A DNA stretch of 11,479 nt from Flavobacterium sp. (GTDB taxonomy: Bacteria; Bacteroidota; Bacteroidia; Flavobacteriales; Flavobacteriaceae): NCBI GenBank assembly GCA_023253295.1, contig JALRGZ010000070.1, positions 1 to 11,479 of the forward strand. Direction: 5' to 3'. Shown piece after piece: positions 1-7,616 of the stretch. The position numbers were made by a program, and so were the translations under genes. The notes below the pieces were generated by a model, which saw only the letters and a program-made list of their open reading frames with translations, was not told the DNA's origin and searched no databases. Within the stretch, counting starts at the first letter, position 1; each line of letters begins with the position of its first letter.

Positions 1-1476
1 ATATTTAAACTAACACAAATTCTTAATGATAGCTACTTGTGTGATATTTCAAAAAATAATGAAACTGTAAAAATAGATTTTAAAAAAAATTTAGATAATG
101 AAATCGATAAAAAATTATTTTACAAATTTAATAAAGATGTAGAACGTGTAAACTGGCATGATGAAACACTTTGGTTTGTTCGTTCTAAAAGAGATAAATC
201 GGCTCATGCTATACCTGAATGGGAAGCACTTAGAGATACCGCTTCAAAAATTAAAAACAATGTGCTATCAAACATGCATCATTATTTGCAGGAGTTTGAA
301 GCCAATGCATTAAAAAACGGAATCGTTGTTCATTGGGCTGCCGATGGAGACGAACACAATAAAATTGTTCATTCAATCATTGCAAAGCATGGTGTTACCC
401 AAATGGTAAAATCAAAATCAATGCTTACCGAAGAATGTCATTTGAATGAATATTTGGCAGATAATGGAATTGAAGTAATTGATTCCGATTTAGGGGAATT
501 TATTGTTCAATTACGAAAAGAACCACCAAGCCATATTGTATTGCCGGCCATTCACCTGAAAAAGGAAGATGTAAGTAATACTTTTAATGAGCATTTGGGG
601 ACTGAAAAAGGGAATAACGATCCGCAATATTTGACTGAAGCTGCCCGTAAAGAATTAAGAGATACCTTCTTAACTCGTAAAGTAGCTCTTACCGGAGTCA
701 ATTTTGCAGTTGCTGAAACAGGAGAATTTGTGGTTTGTACCAATGAAGGTAATGCCGACATGGGGGCACATTTGGCAGATGTTCACATTGCCTGTATGGG
801 GTTTGAAAAATTAATTCCGGAACGCAAACATTTAGGGGTTTTTCTGAGACTTTTAGCACGTAGTGCAACTGGACAGCCTATCACAACTTTTTCAAGTCAT
901 TTTAAAAAACCTCGAAAAGGGCAGGAAATGCACATTGTAATAGTGGATAATGGTAGAAGTACACAATTAGGACGCGAAGAGTTCAGAAATTCGTTAAAAT
1001 GTATTCGTTGTGGAGCTTGTATGAATACTTGTCCGGTGTACAGAAGAAGTGGAGGACATAGTTACCACAATGCCGTTGCAGGTCCTATTGGTTCTATTTT
1101 GGCTCCAAACTTAGACATGAAAAAGAATGCCGACTTACCATTTGCAAGTACCTTATGTGGGTCTTGTTCGAATGTTTGTCCGGTAAAAATTGACATCCAC
1201 GACCAATTATACAAATGGCGTCAGGTTTTAGTGAAAGAAGGTTATACGCCAAGTTCTAAAACGATGGCTATGAAAGGGATGTCGGCTGTTTTGGCGAATC
1301 CAACAGTGTTTAAAATTGCTGGAAAAGCAGGAAGATTTGTGGTGAAAAATATGCCTTTTATGGTTAATAACAGCATGAATGCCTGGTACAACCAAAGAGA
1401 AATGCCTGCAGCACCTGAAGAATCATTTAGAGAATGGTATGCTAGAAGAGCAAAAGAATCTAAAGACAAGAAATAA
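1..1476 (+). CDS. lutB: LutB/LldF-type L-lactate oxidation iron-sulfur protein (5' end uncertain)
   Basis: LutB is the iron-sulfur electron-transfer subunit of the cytoplasmic LutABC complex, which oxidises L-lactate to pyruvate. Numbering from a TTG at 37, the LUD-type domain covers about residues 40-300, with the family-typical stretches WHDETLWFVR and KSKSMLTEECHLNEYL. Two 4Fe-4S motifs follow: C322-x2-C325-x2-C328-x3-C332-P and C374-x2-C377-x3-C381-P. The C-terminal region has the usual WYNQREMPAAPEESFREWY block. The frame is open to base 1 and has no in-frame ATG before residue 80, inside conserved sequence. The family usually starts about ten residues before KFNKD (position 118), so the true start is either non-ATG or beyond the left edge. 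The stop overlaps the lutC start by one base (TAATG), which suggests translational coupling. lutA would be expected upstream, outside the window. Identity is secure; the start is not. Confidence 0.93.
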   Translation: MFKLTQILNDSYLCDISKNNETVKIDFKKNLDNEIDKKLFYKFNKDVERVNWHDETLWFVRSKRDKSAHAIPEWEALRDTASKIKNNVLSNMHHYLQEFEANALKNGIVVHWAADGDEHNKIVHSIIAKHGVTQMVKSKSMLTEECHLNEYLADNGIEVIDSDLGEFIVQLRKEPPSHIVLPAIHLKKEDVSNTFNEHLGTEKGNNDPQYLTEAARKELRDTFLTRKVALTGVNFAVAETGEFVVCTNEGNADMGAHLADVHIACMGFEKLIPERKHLGVFLRLLARSATGQPITTFSSHFKKPRKGQEMHIVIVDNGRSTQLGREEFRNSLKCIRCGACMNTCPVYRRSGGHSYHNAVAGPIGSILAPNLDMKKNADLPFASTLCGSCSNVCPVKIDIHDQLYKWRQVLVKEGYTPSSKTMAMKGMSAVLANPTVFKIAGKAGRFVVKNMPFMVNNSMNAWYNQREMPAAPEESFREWYARRAKESKDKK

Positions 1477-2063
1477 TGAGCAGTAGAGATAGTATTTTAA
1501 ATAAAATAAAAAACAATCAGCCTTCATCAGCAAATGAATTGCCTAGTCTTAGTTTTTTAGGATTAGATAAAATTGATGTAATTGAAACCTATAAAACAGT
1601 TTTAACAGGAATTGGAGGTTTTGTTGAGGAAGTAGATAGTTTAGAGGATGTAAAAGCTTATGTAACCAAAAATTATGCTGCTGATAAAAGGATAATCACC
1701 ACGCTTCCGGAATTTGCTGATATTGCAGAAACCAACTGGACTAATGACGATCCACATAGTTTACAAAATGTTGATTTGACTATTGTGAAAGCACATTTTG
1801 GAGTGGCTGAAAATTCAGCTCTTTGGGTTACGGATGACATTTTAGGACAAAGAGTTGCTACTTTTATTCCGCAATATTTAGCCATTATTGTAAATAAGAA
1901 AGATATTGTTCCATTCATGCAACAAGCGTATGAACGCATAGGGGATTTAGATTATGGTTTTGCTACTTTTATCGCCGGACCATCTAAAACGGCTGATATT
2001 GAGCAATCATTAGTACTTGGAGCCCACGGAGCAAGAGGATTAGTTGTTTTTATGGTAAACTAA
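1476..2063 (+). CDS. lutC: LutC/YkgG-type lactate utilization protein (LUD domain)
   Basis: LutC is the third component of the LutABC L-lactate dehydrogenase system. It is a single LUD (DUF162) domain protein of 195 aa, a normal length for the family. Diagnostic sequence includes the central VKAHFGVAENSALWVTDD stretch (about residues 106-123), the IPQYLAIIV strand after it, and the C-terminal FIAGPSKTADIE then LGAHGARGL block that ends the fold. The ATG overlaps the lutB stop by one base, so it is almost certainly translated by coupling from the same mRNA; no separate promoter is seen. A strong hairpin follows 48 bases after the stop. The individual biochemical role of LutC is poorly defined in the family, so the assignment rests on the domain and on adjacency to lutB. 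Confidence 0.93.
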   Translation: MSSRDSILNKIKNNQPSSANELPSLSFLGLDKIDVIETYKTVLTGIGGFVEEVDSLEDVKAYVTKNYAADKRIITTLPEFADIAETNWTNDDPHSLQNVDLTIVKAHFGVAENSALWVTDDILGQRVATFIPQYLAIIVNKKDIVPFMQQAYERIGDLDYGFATFIAGPSKTADIEQSLVLGAHGARGLVVFMVN

Positions 2064-2110
2064 TTTTTTTCTTAAACCATTAAGGAATTTAAATTTTGAC
2101 AATCAATAAC

Positions 2111-2143
2111 AAACCCGACAGTGTTCAAAAAGCTGTCGGGTTT
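2111..2143. terminator. bidirectional rho-independent terminator between lutC and msrB
   Basis: A perfect 11-bp stem (AAACCCGACAG at 2111-2121 with CTGTCGGGTTT at 2133-2143) encloses an 11-base loop. T-rich sequence follows on the plus strand (TTTTCTATTT) and A-rich sequence precedes it, so it can work in both directions. It lies between two convergent transcription units: 48 bases after the lutC stop and 38 bases after the msrB stop. Confidence 0.85.
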
Positions 2144-2181
2144 TCTATTTATAAAACTTAGCGAATCTTTGCGAAATAAAA

Positions 2182-2631
2182 TTATTTTTCATTAATTTTT
2201 TCAATCGAAACTGCATTGATACAATAGCGTAAACCACTTGGAGGTGGTCCATCAGGAAAAACGTGACCTAAATGCGCATCGCATACATTACACACACATT
2301 CGATACGAATCATACCATAACTAACGTCTTTGTGATAGGCTACATTTTCAATGGCTATAGGTTGTGTAAAAGAAGGCCAACCTGTTCCGCTTTGGAATTT
2401 GGTAGTCGAATCAAAAAGAGGTGTTTTACAGCATTTGCAGGCGTATTTACCCGCTTCAAAAAGATTACACATAGACGAACTATGGGCTCTTTCAGTCCCT
2501 TTTTGACGGCTAACGTAAAATTCTTCTGCTGTTAATTGAGCTTCCCATTCCGCATCCGTTTTTTCTACTCTTTTGGGAGGTGTAGGATTGCCATGAGTGG
2601 CAAATTTTATAAGGTCGTTCCAGTTTAGCAT
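2182..2631 (-). CDS. msrB: peptide-methionine (R)-S-oxide reductase MsrB
   Basis: MsrB reduces the R epimer of methionine sulfoxide in oxidised proteins, normally using thioredoxin. The 149-aa protein is one SelR domain with no signal peptide, so it is cytoplasmic. The structural zinc site is visible as C65-x2-C68 and C114-x2-C117. The catalytic cysteine is C137 in GLRYCINA, and the substrate-pocket motif SGTGWPSF is at residues 81-88. C55 in SSSMCNLFE is a likely resolving cysteine. The start codon lies 7 bases after the stop of the META lipoprotein gene on the same strand, so the two are probably one operon with msrB second. Length and all key residues are intact. Identity is firm; the resolving role of C55 is inferred from its position. 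Confidence 0.96.
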   Translation of the reverse strand: MLNWNDLIKFATHGNPTPPKRVEKTDAEWEAQLTAEEFYVSRQKGTERAHSSSMCNLFEAGKYACKCCKTPLFDSTTKFQSGTGWPSFTQPIAIENVAYHKDVSYGMIRIECVCNVCDAHLGHVFPDGPPPSGLRYCINAVSIEKINEK

Positions 2632-2638
2632 AAGTTTC

Positions 2639-3079
2639 TTATTTAAGATATACCGCTACAAATTTAGCCATAGTAGCCATTCTTCCTTTGTTAAGGCTTA
2701 AAGTGTCGTTTTTTAATGTGTAATTATCAGTTGTTTCTAAAATTTTCACATAAGCATCCTCAACAGTAGGTTTGATGCATGCCATTCTGGTCATAGCAAC
2801 ATTGTGAATGGCAATTCTGTTAGTTTCAGGATGTATTTCATAGGTTCCTGAAAAAGAATTACAACCGCTATTTCCTATAATTCTGTTATCTGCCGATTTT
2901 AAAATAAAATGAGGTTCTTTGGCAAAATTATCAGGAGTAACTTTTTGACCTCTAATTTCTACCAATTTCCAATATTTTTCTATCATAGCAGTGTTTTTGT
3001 CAGTGGTGTTGTTTTTTTTTGTGGCACTACAAGCGAATAGTAGTAAGGAAAGAATACTTAGACTTATGATTTTTTTCAT
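2639..3079 (-). CDS. META-domain (HslJ-like) lipoprotein
   Basis: This 146-aa secreted lipoprotein begins with MKK, a hydrophobic stretch and a lipobox ending FAC, so signal peptidase II should cleave before C17; a short Ser/Thr/Lys/Asn linker follows. The rest (about residues 33-146) is a META/DUF306 domain. It shows the typical YWKLVEIRG opening, a GNSGCNSFSGTYEI core, an IHNVAMTRMAC segment and a C-terminal LSLNKG turn. Such domains occur in HslJ-like envelope proteins whose molecular function is not well established. It is the first gene of a likely two-gene operon with msrB, 7 bases apart, which hints at a role in envelope or oxidative stress, but that is inference. A candidate promoter box lies 78 bases upstream of the start. 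Confidence 0.88.
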   Translation of the reverse strand: MKKIISLSILSLLLFACSATKKNNTTDKNTAMIEKYWKLVEIRGQKVTPDNFAKEPHFILKSADNRIIGNSGCNSFSGTYEIHPETNRIAIHNVAMTRMACIKPTVEDAYVKILETTDNYTLKNDTLSLNKGRMATMAKFVAVYLK

Positions 3080-3156
3080 GTTTTAAATTTGAGGGTGAAT
3101 AATTTATTTTGAAATTTTGAAGAATGTTTAAATTTTATCTTCTTCCGGTTAGAAAA

Positions 3157-3164
3157 CAAATATA
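3157..3164 (-). promoter_or_regulatory. candidate -7 promoter box for META lipoprotein-msrB
   Basis: On the minus strand this reads TATATTTG, an exact match to the Bacteroidota -7 consensus TAnnTTTG. No TTG -33 element stands out at the usual distance. It implies a 5' UTR of roughly 70 bases. It lies in the 194-base divergent region shared with the OsmC gene, where nothing else recognisable was found. Confidence 0.4.
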
Positions 3165-3246
3165 AAAAAGCGATTCCACTTTCTTTGTTTATAAAATCCT
3201 AATTTTTCAGAGATTACCGCTTTTAAAAGAACTGTACATATTTAGT

Positions 3247-3254
3247 TATCTTTG
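3247..3254 (+). promoter_or_regulatory. candidate -7 promoter box for the OsmC gene
   Basis: TATCTTTG matches the Bacteroidota -7 consensus TAnnTTTG exactly and ends 19 bases before the ATG at 3274, giving a short leader with an A-rich ribosome-binding region (AATAAAG). No clear TTG -33 box is seen upstream. Confidence 0.45.
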
Positions 3255-3273
3255 AAACTTCAATAATAAAGTT

Positions 3274-3747
3274 ATGGCGTTTAAACATTTATTTAAGGCA
3301 AAATTAAATTGGGAATCGATTTCAAATGAATCTATTGTTTCCAAAAGATACAGTAAAACGCACCAAATAGCTATTGAAGGAAAGCCTGTTTTAGATGTTT
3401 CAGCCGCCAAAGCTTTTAAAGGTGATCCTGCATTGTATAATCCAGAAGATTTATTGCTAAGTGCTGTGGTTTCCTGTCATATGATGTCTTATTTGTATGT
3501 GTGTTCCCAAAATGGAATTGATGTGATTTCCTATGAGGATAATGCCGAAGCAGATTTAGAAGTATCACATGATGGTTCCGGCCGATTTGTAGCAATTCAA
3601 TTGTATCCAAAAGTGGTGATACAACAAAAGGATAAATTGGAACAAGCCTTGCAATTACACAAAAAAGCAGCTGAACTTTGTTTTATAGCCAACTCTTGTA
3701 ATTTTCCAATTTTGCATTTTCCTAGTTGTGAAGTAATAGGATTGTAA
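3274..3747 (+). CDS. OsmC/Ohr-family protein
   Basis: OsmC-family proteins are usually homodimeric cytoplasmic peroxidases that reduce organic hydroperoxides with a redox-active cysteine pair. Both cysteines are in the expected places: C68 in SAVVSCHMMSYLY, on the long central helix, and C136 in HKKAAELCFIANS. The NPEDLLLSAVVSCH segment is the family signature. At 157 aa it is slightly longer than Ohr and closer to the OsmC/YhfA side of the family, so the exact substrate cannot be named. It has no signal peptide. It is monocistronic: its own promoter box is 19 bases upstream, and 148 bases separate it from topB. It diverges from the META lipoprotein-msrB pair, so two oxidative-damage functions share one intergenic region. 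No operator repeat is visible there. Confidence 0.88.
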   Translation: MAFKHLFKAKLNWESISNESIVSKRYSKTHQIAIEGKPVLDVSAAKAFKGDPALYNPEDLLLSAVVSCHMMSYLYVCSQNGIDVISYEDNAEADLEVSHDGSGRFVAIQLYPKVVIQQKDKLEQALQLHKKAAELCFIANSCNFPILHFPSCEVIGL

Positions 3748-3895
3748 AAAGCTATTGTTTTATTAACGTACTGAAATAAGTGGTTTTACTGCGACAATAG
3801 ATTTTATGAATATATTTCGTTTATAACTCTTGCTAAATTAGTTTTAGCTTCAACATCAAAATGACTAATTTGCGGCCTTAAATTAAGTAGGATAG

Positions 3896-6187
3896 ATGAA
3901 GGTTTGTATTGCCGAAAAACCAAGTGTAGCAAGAGAAATAGCAGCTGTTTTAGGTGCTAATATCAAGCGTGATGGCTATTTTGAGGGCAATGGTTATGTT
4001 GTAACCTATACTTTTGGACATTTATGTACCTTAAAAGAACCCAACGATTACAGACCCTATTGGAAAAGTTGGGATTTGAATAATTTACCAATGCTTCCTG
4101 AAAAATTTGAAACCAAAGTGGTTCAAAATTCAGGTATTCAGAAGCAATTTAATATCATCAAAAGTTTATTTGACCAAGCCGAATTGGTAATCAATTGCGG
4201 GGATGCCGGGCAGGAGGGAGAGCTTATTCAGCGTTGGGTAATGAATGAAGCCAATTATAAAGGCGAAGTCAAGCGCTTATGGATTTCATCATTAACTACT
4301 GAAGCCATAAAAGAAGGTTTTGACAATTTAAAGCCTGCATCCAACTATGATAATTTGTTCTATGCCGGTTTTTCAAGAGCTATTGGCGACTGGCTTTTGG
4401 GGATGAATGCAACGCGTTTGTACACTGTAAAACATGGTGGTTACAAGCAGGTATTGTCAATTGGGAGGGTGCAAACCCCAACATTAGCAATGGTTGTAGA
4501 CCGATTCAAAGAAATTGAAAATTTCGTTCCACAGCCTTATTGGGAGTTGCAAACGCTCTACAGAGATACGCTTTTTAGTTATGAAGAAGGTCGTTTCGTT
4601 AATAAAGAAGAAGGAGAAGAATTAGCTAATAAAGTCAAAGAAAGTGATTTTGAAATCATTTCTATCGAGAAAAAGAAAGGGAATGAATTTGCGCCTAAAT
4701 TATTCGATTTAACGGGGTTACAGGTATATTGTAATACTAAGTTTGGATTTTCGGCAGAGGAAACCCTTAAAATAGCCCAGACTTTATATGAACAAAAAGT
4801 AATTACCTATCCCAGAGTAGATACTACTTTTTTACCAAGTGATATTTATCCGAAAGTACCCGGAATTCTTCAAAAACTGAATAATTATTCGGTGTTGATT
4901 GAGCCTGTTTTAGCAAAGAAAATTAAAAAATCGACTAAGGTTTTCAATGATAAAAAAGTCACCGATCACCATGCGATTATTCCAACAGGTATCGAAATCA
5001 ATTTGCCTTATAATCAGCAGCAGGTTTATGATATTATTGTCAAACGTTTTATAGCTGTTTTTTATGATGATTGTTTGGTTGCCAATACTACGGTGCTTGG
5101 AAAAGCGGCCGATGTTGTTTTTAAAACAACCGGGAAAGTAATTCTGGAAAAAGGATGGCGAGTAGTTTTTGAAGATCCAAAAGCTAAAGAAAAAGAACCG
5201 GATTTGTTGCCTGATTTTGTAAAAGGCGAAGAAGGACCGCACCAACCTTCATTTTTGGAAAAAGAAACAAAAGCACCTAATCAGTTTACGGAGGCTTCTT
5301 TATTACGTGCCATGGAGACAGCTGGTAAGCAGGTGGATGATGAAGATTTACGTGAATTAATGAAAGAAAATGGTATTGGGCGTCCATCAACTAGAGCGAA
5401 TATTATTGAAACGCTTTTTAAACGGCAATACATTGTAAGGAATAAAAAACAGGTTTTGCCTACGCCAACAGGGATTCAACTTATTGAAACGATCCAGAAT
5501 GATTTATTAAAATCGGCTGAATTGACAGGGGTTTGGGAAAAACAGTTAAAGGATATTGAAAAAGGTACTTTTACTGCTACAGCCTTTATCAATAATATGA
5601 AAAGCATGGTAGATGCTTTGGTTTATGAAGTACGAAAGGAAACTACTCACGCTAATATTTCGCATACTGCAAGTATTCAAAAACAGGAAGCAGTAGTCGA
5701 GAAAAAGAAGTCGGCCGGAATTGCAGCTGAAACATGTCCTAAATGTAAAACGACTACTTTGATAAAAGGAAAATCAGCTTTTGGTTGTAGAAACCACAAG
5801 TCAGGATGTGATTTTGTATTACCCTTTGTTTTTGCCGAGAAAAAAATATCTGAGAATCAATATTTACGTTTGCTCCAAAAAGGTTCTACAGTAAACTTAA
5901 AGGACTTTAAAACTGATACTGGAATGGTTGAAGGATTACTCCGTTTTGATGAAAATTTTAAACTCGTATTAGAACCCCAAAAAACTATTAAGAAAGAAAC
6001 TCCTGATACACTTTACTGTCCAAAATGCCAACAAGGAACGGTTATAAAAGGAAATACTGCCTATGGATGTAGCGATTATAAATCAGGCTGTAATTTTAAA
6101 GTAACTTTTGAAGTAGTGAGAGAAAAATTAAAGGATGAAAAACCAACTAAAGAATTGGTTTATGCTATTTTACAAGAAGGTTTTTGA
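3896..6187 (+). CDS. topB: DNA topoisomerase III (type IA)
   Basis: TopB is a type IA topoisomerase that cuts one strand and passes another, acting in decatenation and resolution of recombination intermediates. The 763-aa protein begins with a Toprim domain (about 1-145) carrying the catalytic glutamate in IAEKPS (E7) and the acidic motif NCGDAGQEGE (D103, E107). The family motif GMNATR comes next, then the active-site tyrosine Y305 in VITYPRVDTTFLP. The tower and ssDNA-binding region includes ENGIGRPSTRA. The C-terminus has two Cys4 zinc ribbons: C614/C617/C631/C638 and C708/C711/C725/C732. AGGA lies 3 bases before the ATG. TAATTTG (3866-3872) is a degenerate promoter box, one base shorter than TAnnTTTG. 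The length is typical of the chromosomal enzyme; no terminator hairpin is clear downstream. Confidence 0.96.
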   Translation: MKVCIAEKPSVAREIAAVLGANIKRDGYFEGNGYVVTYTFGHLCTLKEPNDYRPYWKSWDLNNLPMLPEKFETKVVQNSGIQKQFNIIKSLFDQAELVINCGDAGQEGELIQRWVMNEANYKGEVKRLWISSLTTEAIKEGFDNLKPASNYDNLFYAGFSRAIGDWLLGMNATRLYTVKHGGYKQVLSIGRVQTPTLAMVVDRFKEIENFVPQPYWELQTLYRDTLFSYEEGRFVNKEEGEELANKVKESDFEIISIEKKKGNEFAPKLFDLTGLQVYCNTKFGFSAEETLKIAQTLYEQKVITYPRVDTTFLPSDIYPKVPGILQKLNNYSVLIEPVLAKKIKKSTKVFNDKKVTDHHAIIPTGIEINLPYNQQQVYDIIVKRFIAVFYDDCLVANTTVLGKAADVVFKTTGKVILEKGWRVVFEDPKAKEKEPDLLPDFVKGEEGPHQPSFLEKETKAPNQFTEASLLRAMETAGKQVDDEDLRELMKENGIGRPSTRANIIETLFKRQYIVRNKKQVLPTPTGIQLIETIQNDLLKSAELTGVWEKQLKDIEKGTFTATAFINNMKSMVDALVYEVRKETTHANISHTASIQKQEAVVEKKKSAGIAAETCPKCKTTTLIKGKSAFGCRNHKSGCDFVLPFVFAEKKISENQYLRLLQKGSTVNLKDFKTDTGMVEGLLRFDENFKLVLEPQKTIKKETPDTLYCPKCQQGTVIKGNTAYGCSDYKSGCNFKVTFEVVREKLKDEKPTKELVYAILQEGF

Positions 6188-6354
6188 TTTGAATCTTCTG
6201 TTAATTGTTTTTTAAGAAATATAATAATCTAAAATTGAAATCAATTATTTAGAATGTTTTTGATGTAATCTTTTTGCCTGAATTAATTAAGTGAGAATAT
6301 ATTTATACTTTTAAAAGTTTTCTTATTCGGATAATTTATGAAATCTTTTTTTAA
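6188..6354. other. AT-rich intergenic remnant between topB and the IS
   Basis: This 167-base stretch has no convincing gene. The only structure seen is a weak AATTGA/TCAATT hairpin (6233-6246), not clearly a terminator. It contains no recombinase N-terminal coding sequence and no copy of the ssrA 3' end, both of which would be expected if the IS had simply inserted into an intact element. Confidence 0.5.
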
Positions 6355-6389
6355 TGGATGTACTAATTTAGCTTACAGTGTGAGTTAAG
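6355..6389. repeat. left inverted repeat of the IS3-family element
   Basis: Aligned without gaps to the reverse complement of 7582-7616, 25 of 35 positions match. The best blocks are TGGAT at the outer edge and TTACAG and AGTTAAG inside. The outermost TG is typical of IS3-family ends. Confidence 0.7.
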
Positions 6390-6411
6390 ACTAAAATCTT
6401 AATTTTAACAC

Positions 6412-6711
6412 ATGAAACAAGAAAGAAAAATTTATGATCCAGCTTTTAAAATTAAAGCTGTAGAGTTGAGTAATGAAAGAAGTAATTTATCAGATTTAGC
6501 TAGAGAACTTGGAATAAAAGTTTCATTGCTTTACAAATGGCGTAAAGATTACCAAGAGTATGGTGATGGCAGTTTTCCTGGAAAAGGAAATTTAAAATTG
6601 ACACCTGAACAAGAACGTATTCACGAATTGGAGAAAAAATTGAAAGATGCAGAAATGGAACGTGATATATTAAAAAAAGCAATCAGCATTTTCTCCAAGA
6701 GTGGTCGATGA
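6412..6711 (+). CDS. IS3-family transposase OrfA (HTH)
   Basis: OrfA is the DNA-binding regulatory half of an IS3-family transposase, 99 aa. Residues 1-50 form a Tnp_1-type helix-turn-helix with the hallmark YDPAFKIKAVEL and LARELGIKVSLLYKWRKDY stretches. Residues 65-95 (PEQERIHELEKKLKDAEMER) form a leucine-zipper-like coiled coil ending in DILKKAISIFSK, the normal OrfA C-terminus of the family. Its stop overlaps the OrfB start (ATGA, 6708-6711). A run of seven A bases followed by G at 6672-6679 lies in the LKKA codons and could divert ribosomes into OrfB. Alone it would act as an inhibitor or regulator of transposition, as known for IS3-family OrfA proteins. Confidence 0.93.
   Translation: MKQERKIYDPAFKIKAVELSNERSNLSDLARELGIKVSLLYKWRKDYQEYGDGSFPGKGNLKLTPEQERIHELEKKLKDAEMERDILKKAISIFSKSGR
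6672..6679 (+). other. candidate programmed -1 frameshift site (A7G) joining OrfA to OrfB
   Basis: In the OrfA frame this is A-AAA-AAA-G, a slippery heptamer of the kind used by IS3-family elements. After a -1 slip the frame reads S-N-Q-H-F and continues without a stop into the OrfB ATG at 6708. The fused OrfAB product would be 391 residues, normal for the family. No downstream stimulatory structure was demonstrated. Confidence 0.6.
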
Positions 6712-7586
6712 AATACAGGTTCATTAAGAATCATGAAAGCCAGTTTACGATTGAGAAAATGTGTTTTATTTTAAAAATCAGTTCAAGTGGCTATTATAAA
6801 TGGAAAAACAGAGTTGTTTCAGAAAGACTACAAAAAAAGAATATGCTGAAAGAAAAAATAAAAGCTCTTTATTTTGAATTTAAGCAACGTTATGGTAGTC
6901 CAAGAATAACATCTGAATTGCATGCTTTAGGATACCGGATATCTCGATTTACTGTTGCAAAATACATGAGACAACTTGGTCTACGAAGTAAAGTAAGTAA
7001 GAAATTTAAAGTTACAACCAATTCAAAACACAACTATCTAATTGTTGATAATGTGCTCAACAGAAACTTTATGGTAACTAAACCTTCAGAAGTCTGGGTG
7101 TCTGACATCACTTATATTCAGACCAAAGAAGGCTTTTTGTATTTGACAACGATAATTGATTTATATGACCGAAAATTAATTGGTTGGAGTTTGAGCAACA
7201 CTATGAATACCAATGATACCTCGCTGGCAGCTTGGCGAATGGCAATAAAAAATAGACTTATCAAAAAGGGATTAATATTCCATTCTGACCAAGGAGTGCA
7301 ATATGCTACTAAGAAATTTGCTAATACCCTTGAGTCTTATGGGGTAATCCGAAGCATGAGCAGAAAAGGAAATTGTTGGGATAATGCAGTAGCTGAAAGC
7401 TTCTTTAAATCGCTAAAAACAGAACTCATTTACGGAAACAAACTAATATCCAAAGAGCAAATGAAACTTGAAATTTTTGAATACATTGAAATTTGGTACA
7501 ACAGACAAAGAAGACACTGTGCATTAAATTACAAAACAATTGAGGAGTTTAATAATCAAAATAATATTTACAAAAATGTAGCTTAA
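6708..7586 (+). CDS. IS3-family transposase OrfB (DDE integrase core)
   Basis: OrfB supplies the catalytic core of the transposase, 292 aa. An N-terminal HTH_21-like region (about 40-100; RYGSPRITSELHALGY) precedes an rve domain with the complete DD35E triad: D133 in VWVSDITYIQ, D194 in FHSDQGVQY and E230 in NCWDNAVAESFF, with 35 residues between the last two. The C-terminal YNRQRRHCALNY block is also standard. The start overlaps the OrfA stop by four bases and lies in its -1 frame, so expression may be by coupling or as an OrfAB fusion. The stop codon (7584-7586) lies inside the right inverted repeat. No disruption is visible. Confidence 0.95.
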   Translation: MKYRFIKNHESQFTIEKMCFILKISSSGYYKWKNRVVSERLQKKNMLKEKIKALYFEFKQRYGSPRITSELHALGYRISRFTVAKYMRQLGLRSKVSKKFKVTTNSKHNYLIVDNVLNRNFMVTKPSEVWVSDITYIQTKEGFLYLTTIIDLYDRKLIGWSLSNTMNTNDTSLAAWRMAIKNRLIKKGLIFHSDQGVQYATKKFANTLESYGVIRSMSRKGNCWDNAVAESFFKSLKTELIYGNKLISKEQMKLEIFEYIEIWYNRQRRHCALNYKTIEEFNNQNNIYKNVA

Positions 7587-7616
7587 CTTAAGCTGTAATT
7601 TTTATTTGCATATCCA
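7582..7616. repeat. right inverted repeat of the IS3-family element
   Basis: Partner of 6355-6389 (25 of 35 matches in reverse complement), ending ATCCA on the plus strand. It contains the OrfB stop codon. The frame of the downstream recombinase remnant runs back through this repeat to a stop at 7596-7598, so the remnant has no start codon of its own. Confidence 0.65.

Larger units (their letters stand above)
6355..7616 (+). mobile_element. IS3-family insertion sequence, IS150-like organisation, about 1.26 kb
   Basis: The element carries two overlapping ORFs (HTH OrfA and DDE OrfB in the -1 frame). It is bounded by imperfect inverted repeats starting TGGAT (25 of 35 positions match by hand alignment), with the TG...CA ends expected of this family. 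It appears intact and potentially active. No 3-5 bp target-site duplication is visible: TAA precedes the left end and GTT follows the right end. The boundaries could be off by a few bases, because ATCCA at the right end could also be native recombinase sequence and TGTACT at 6359 is an alternative left end. Confidence 0.85.

Noticed and set aside
4910..5245. 111-residue minus-strand frame inside topB
   Set aside because: It is a low-complexity Phe/Lys/Asn shadow of an AT-rich coding strand within a well-conserved topoisomerase gene.
6188..6354. Second attachment site or recombinase N-terminus left of the IS
   Set aside because: I looked for a copy of the ssrA 3' end and for resolvase-like coding sequence here and found neither.
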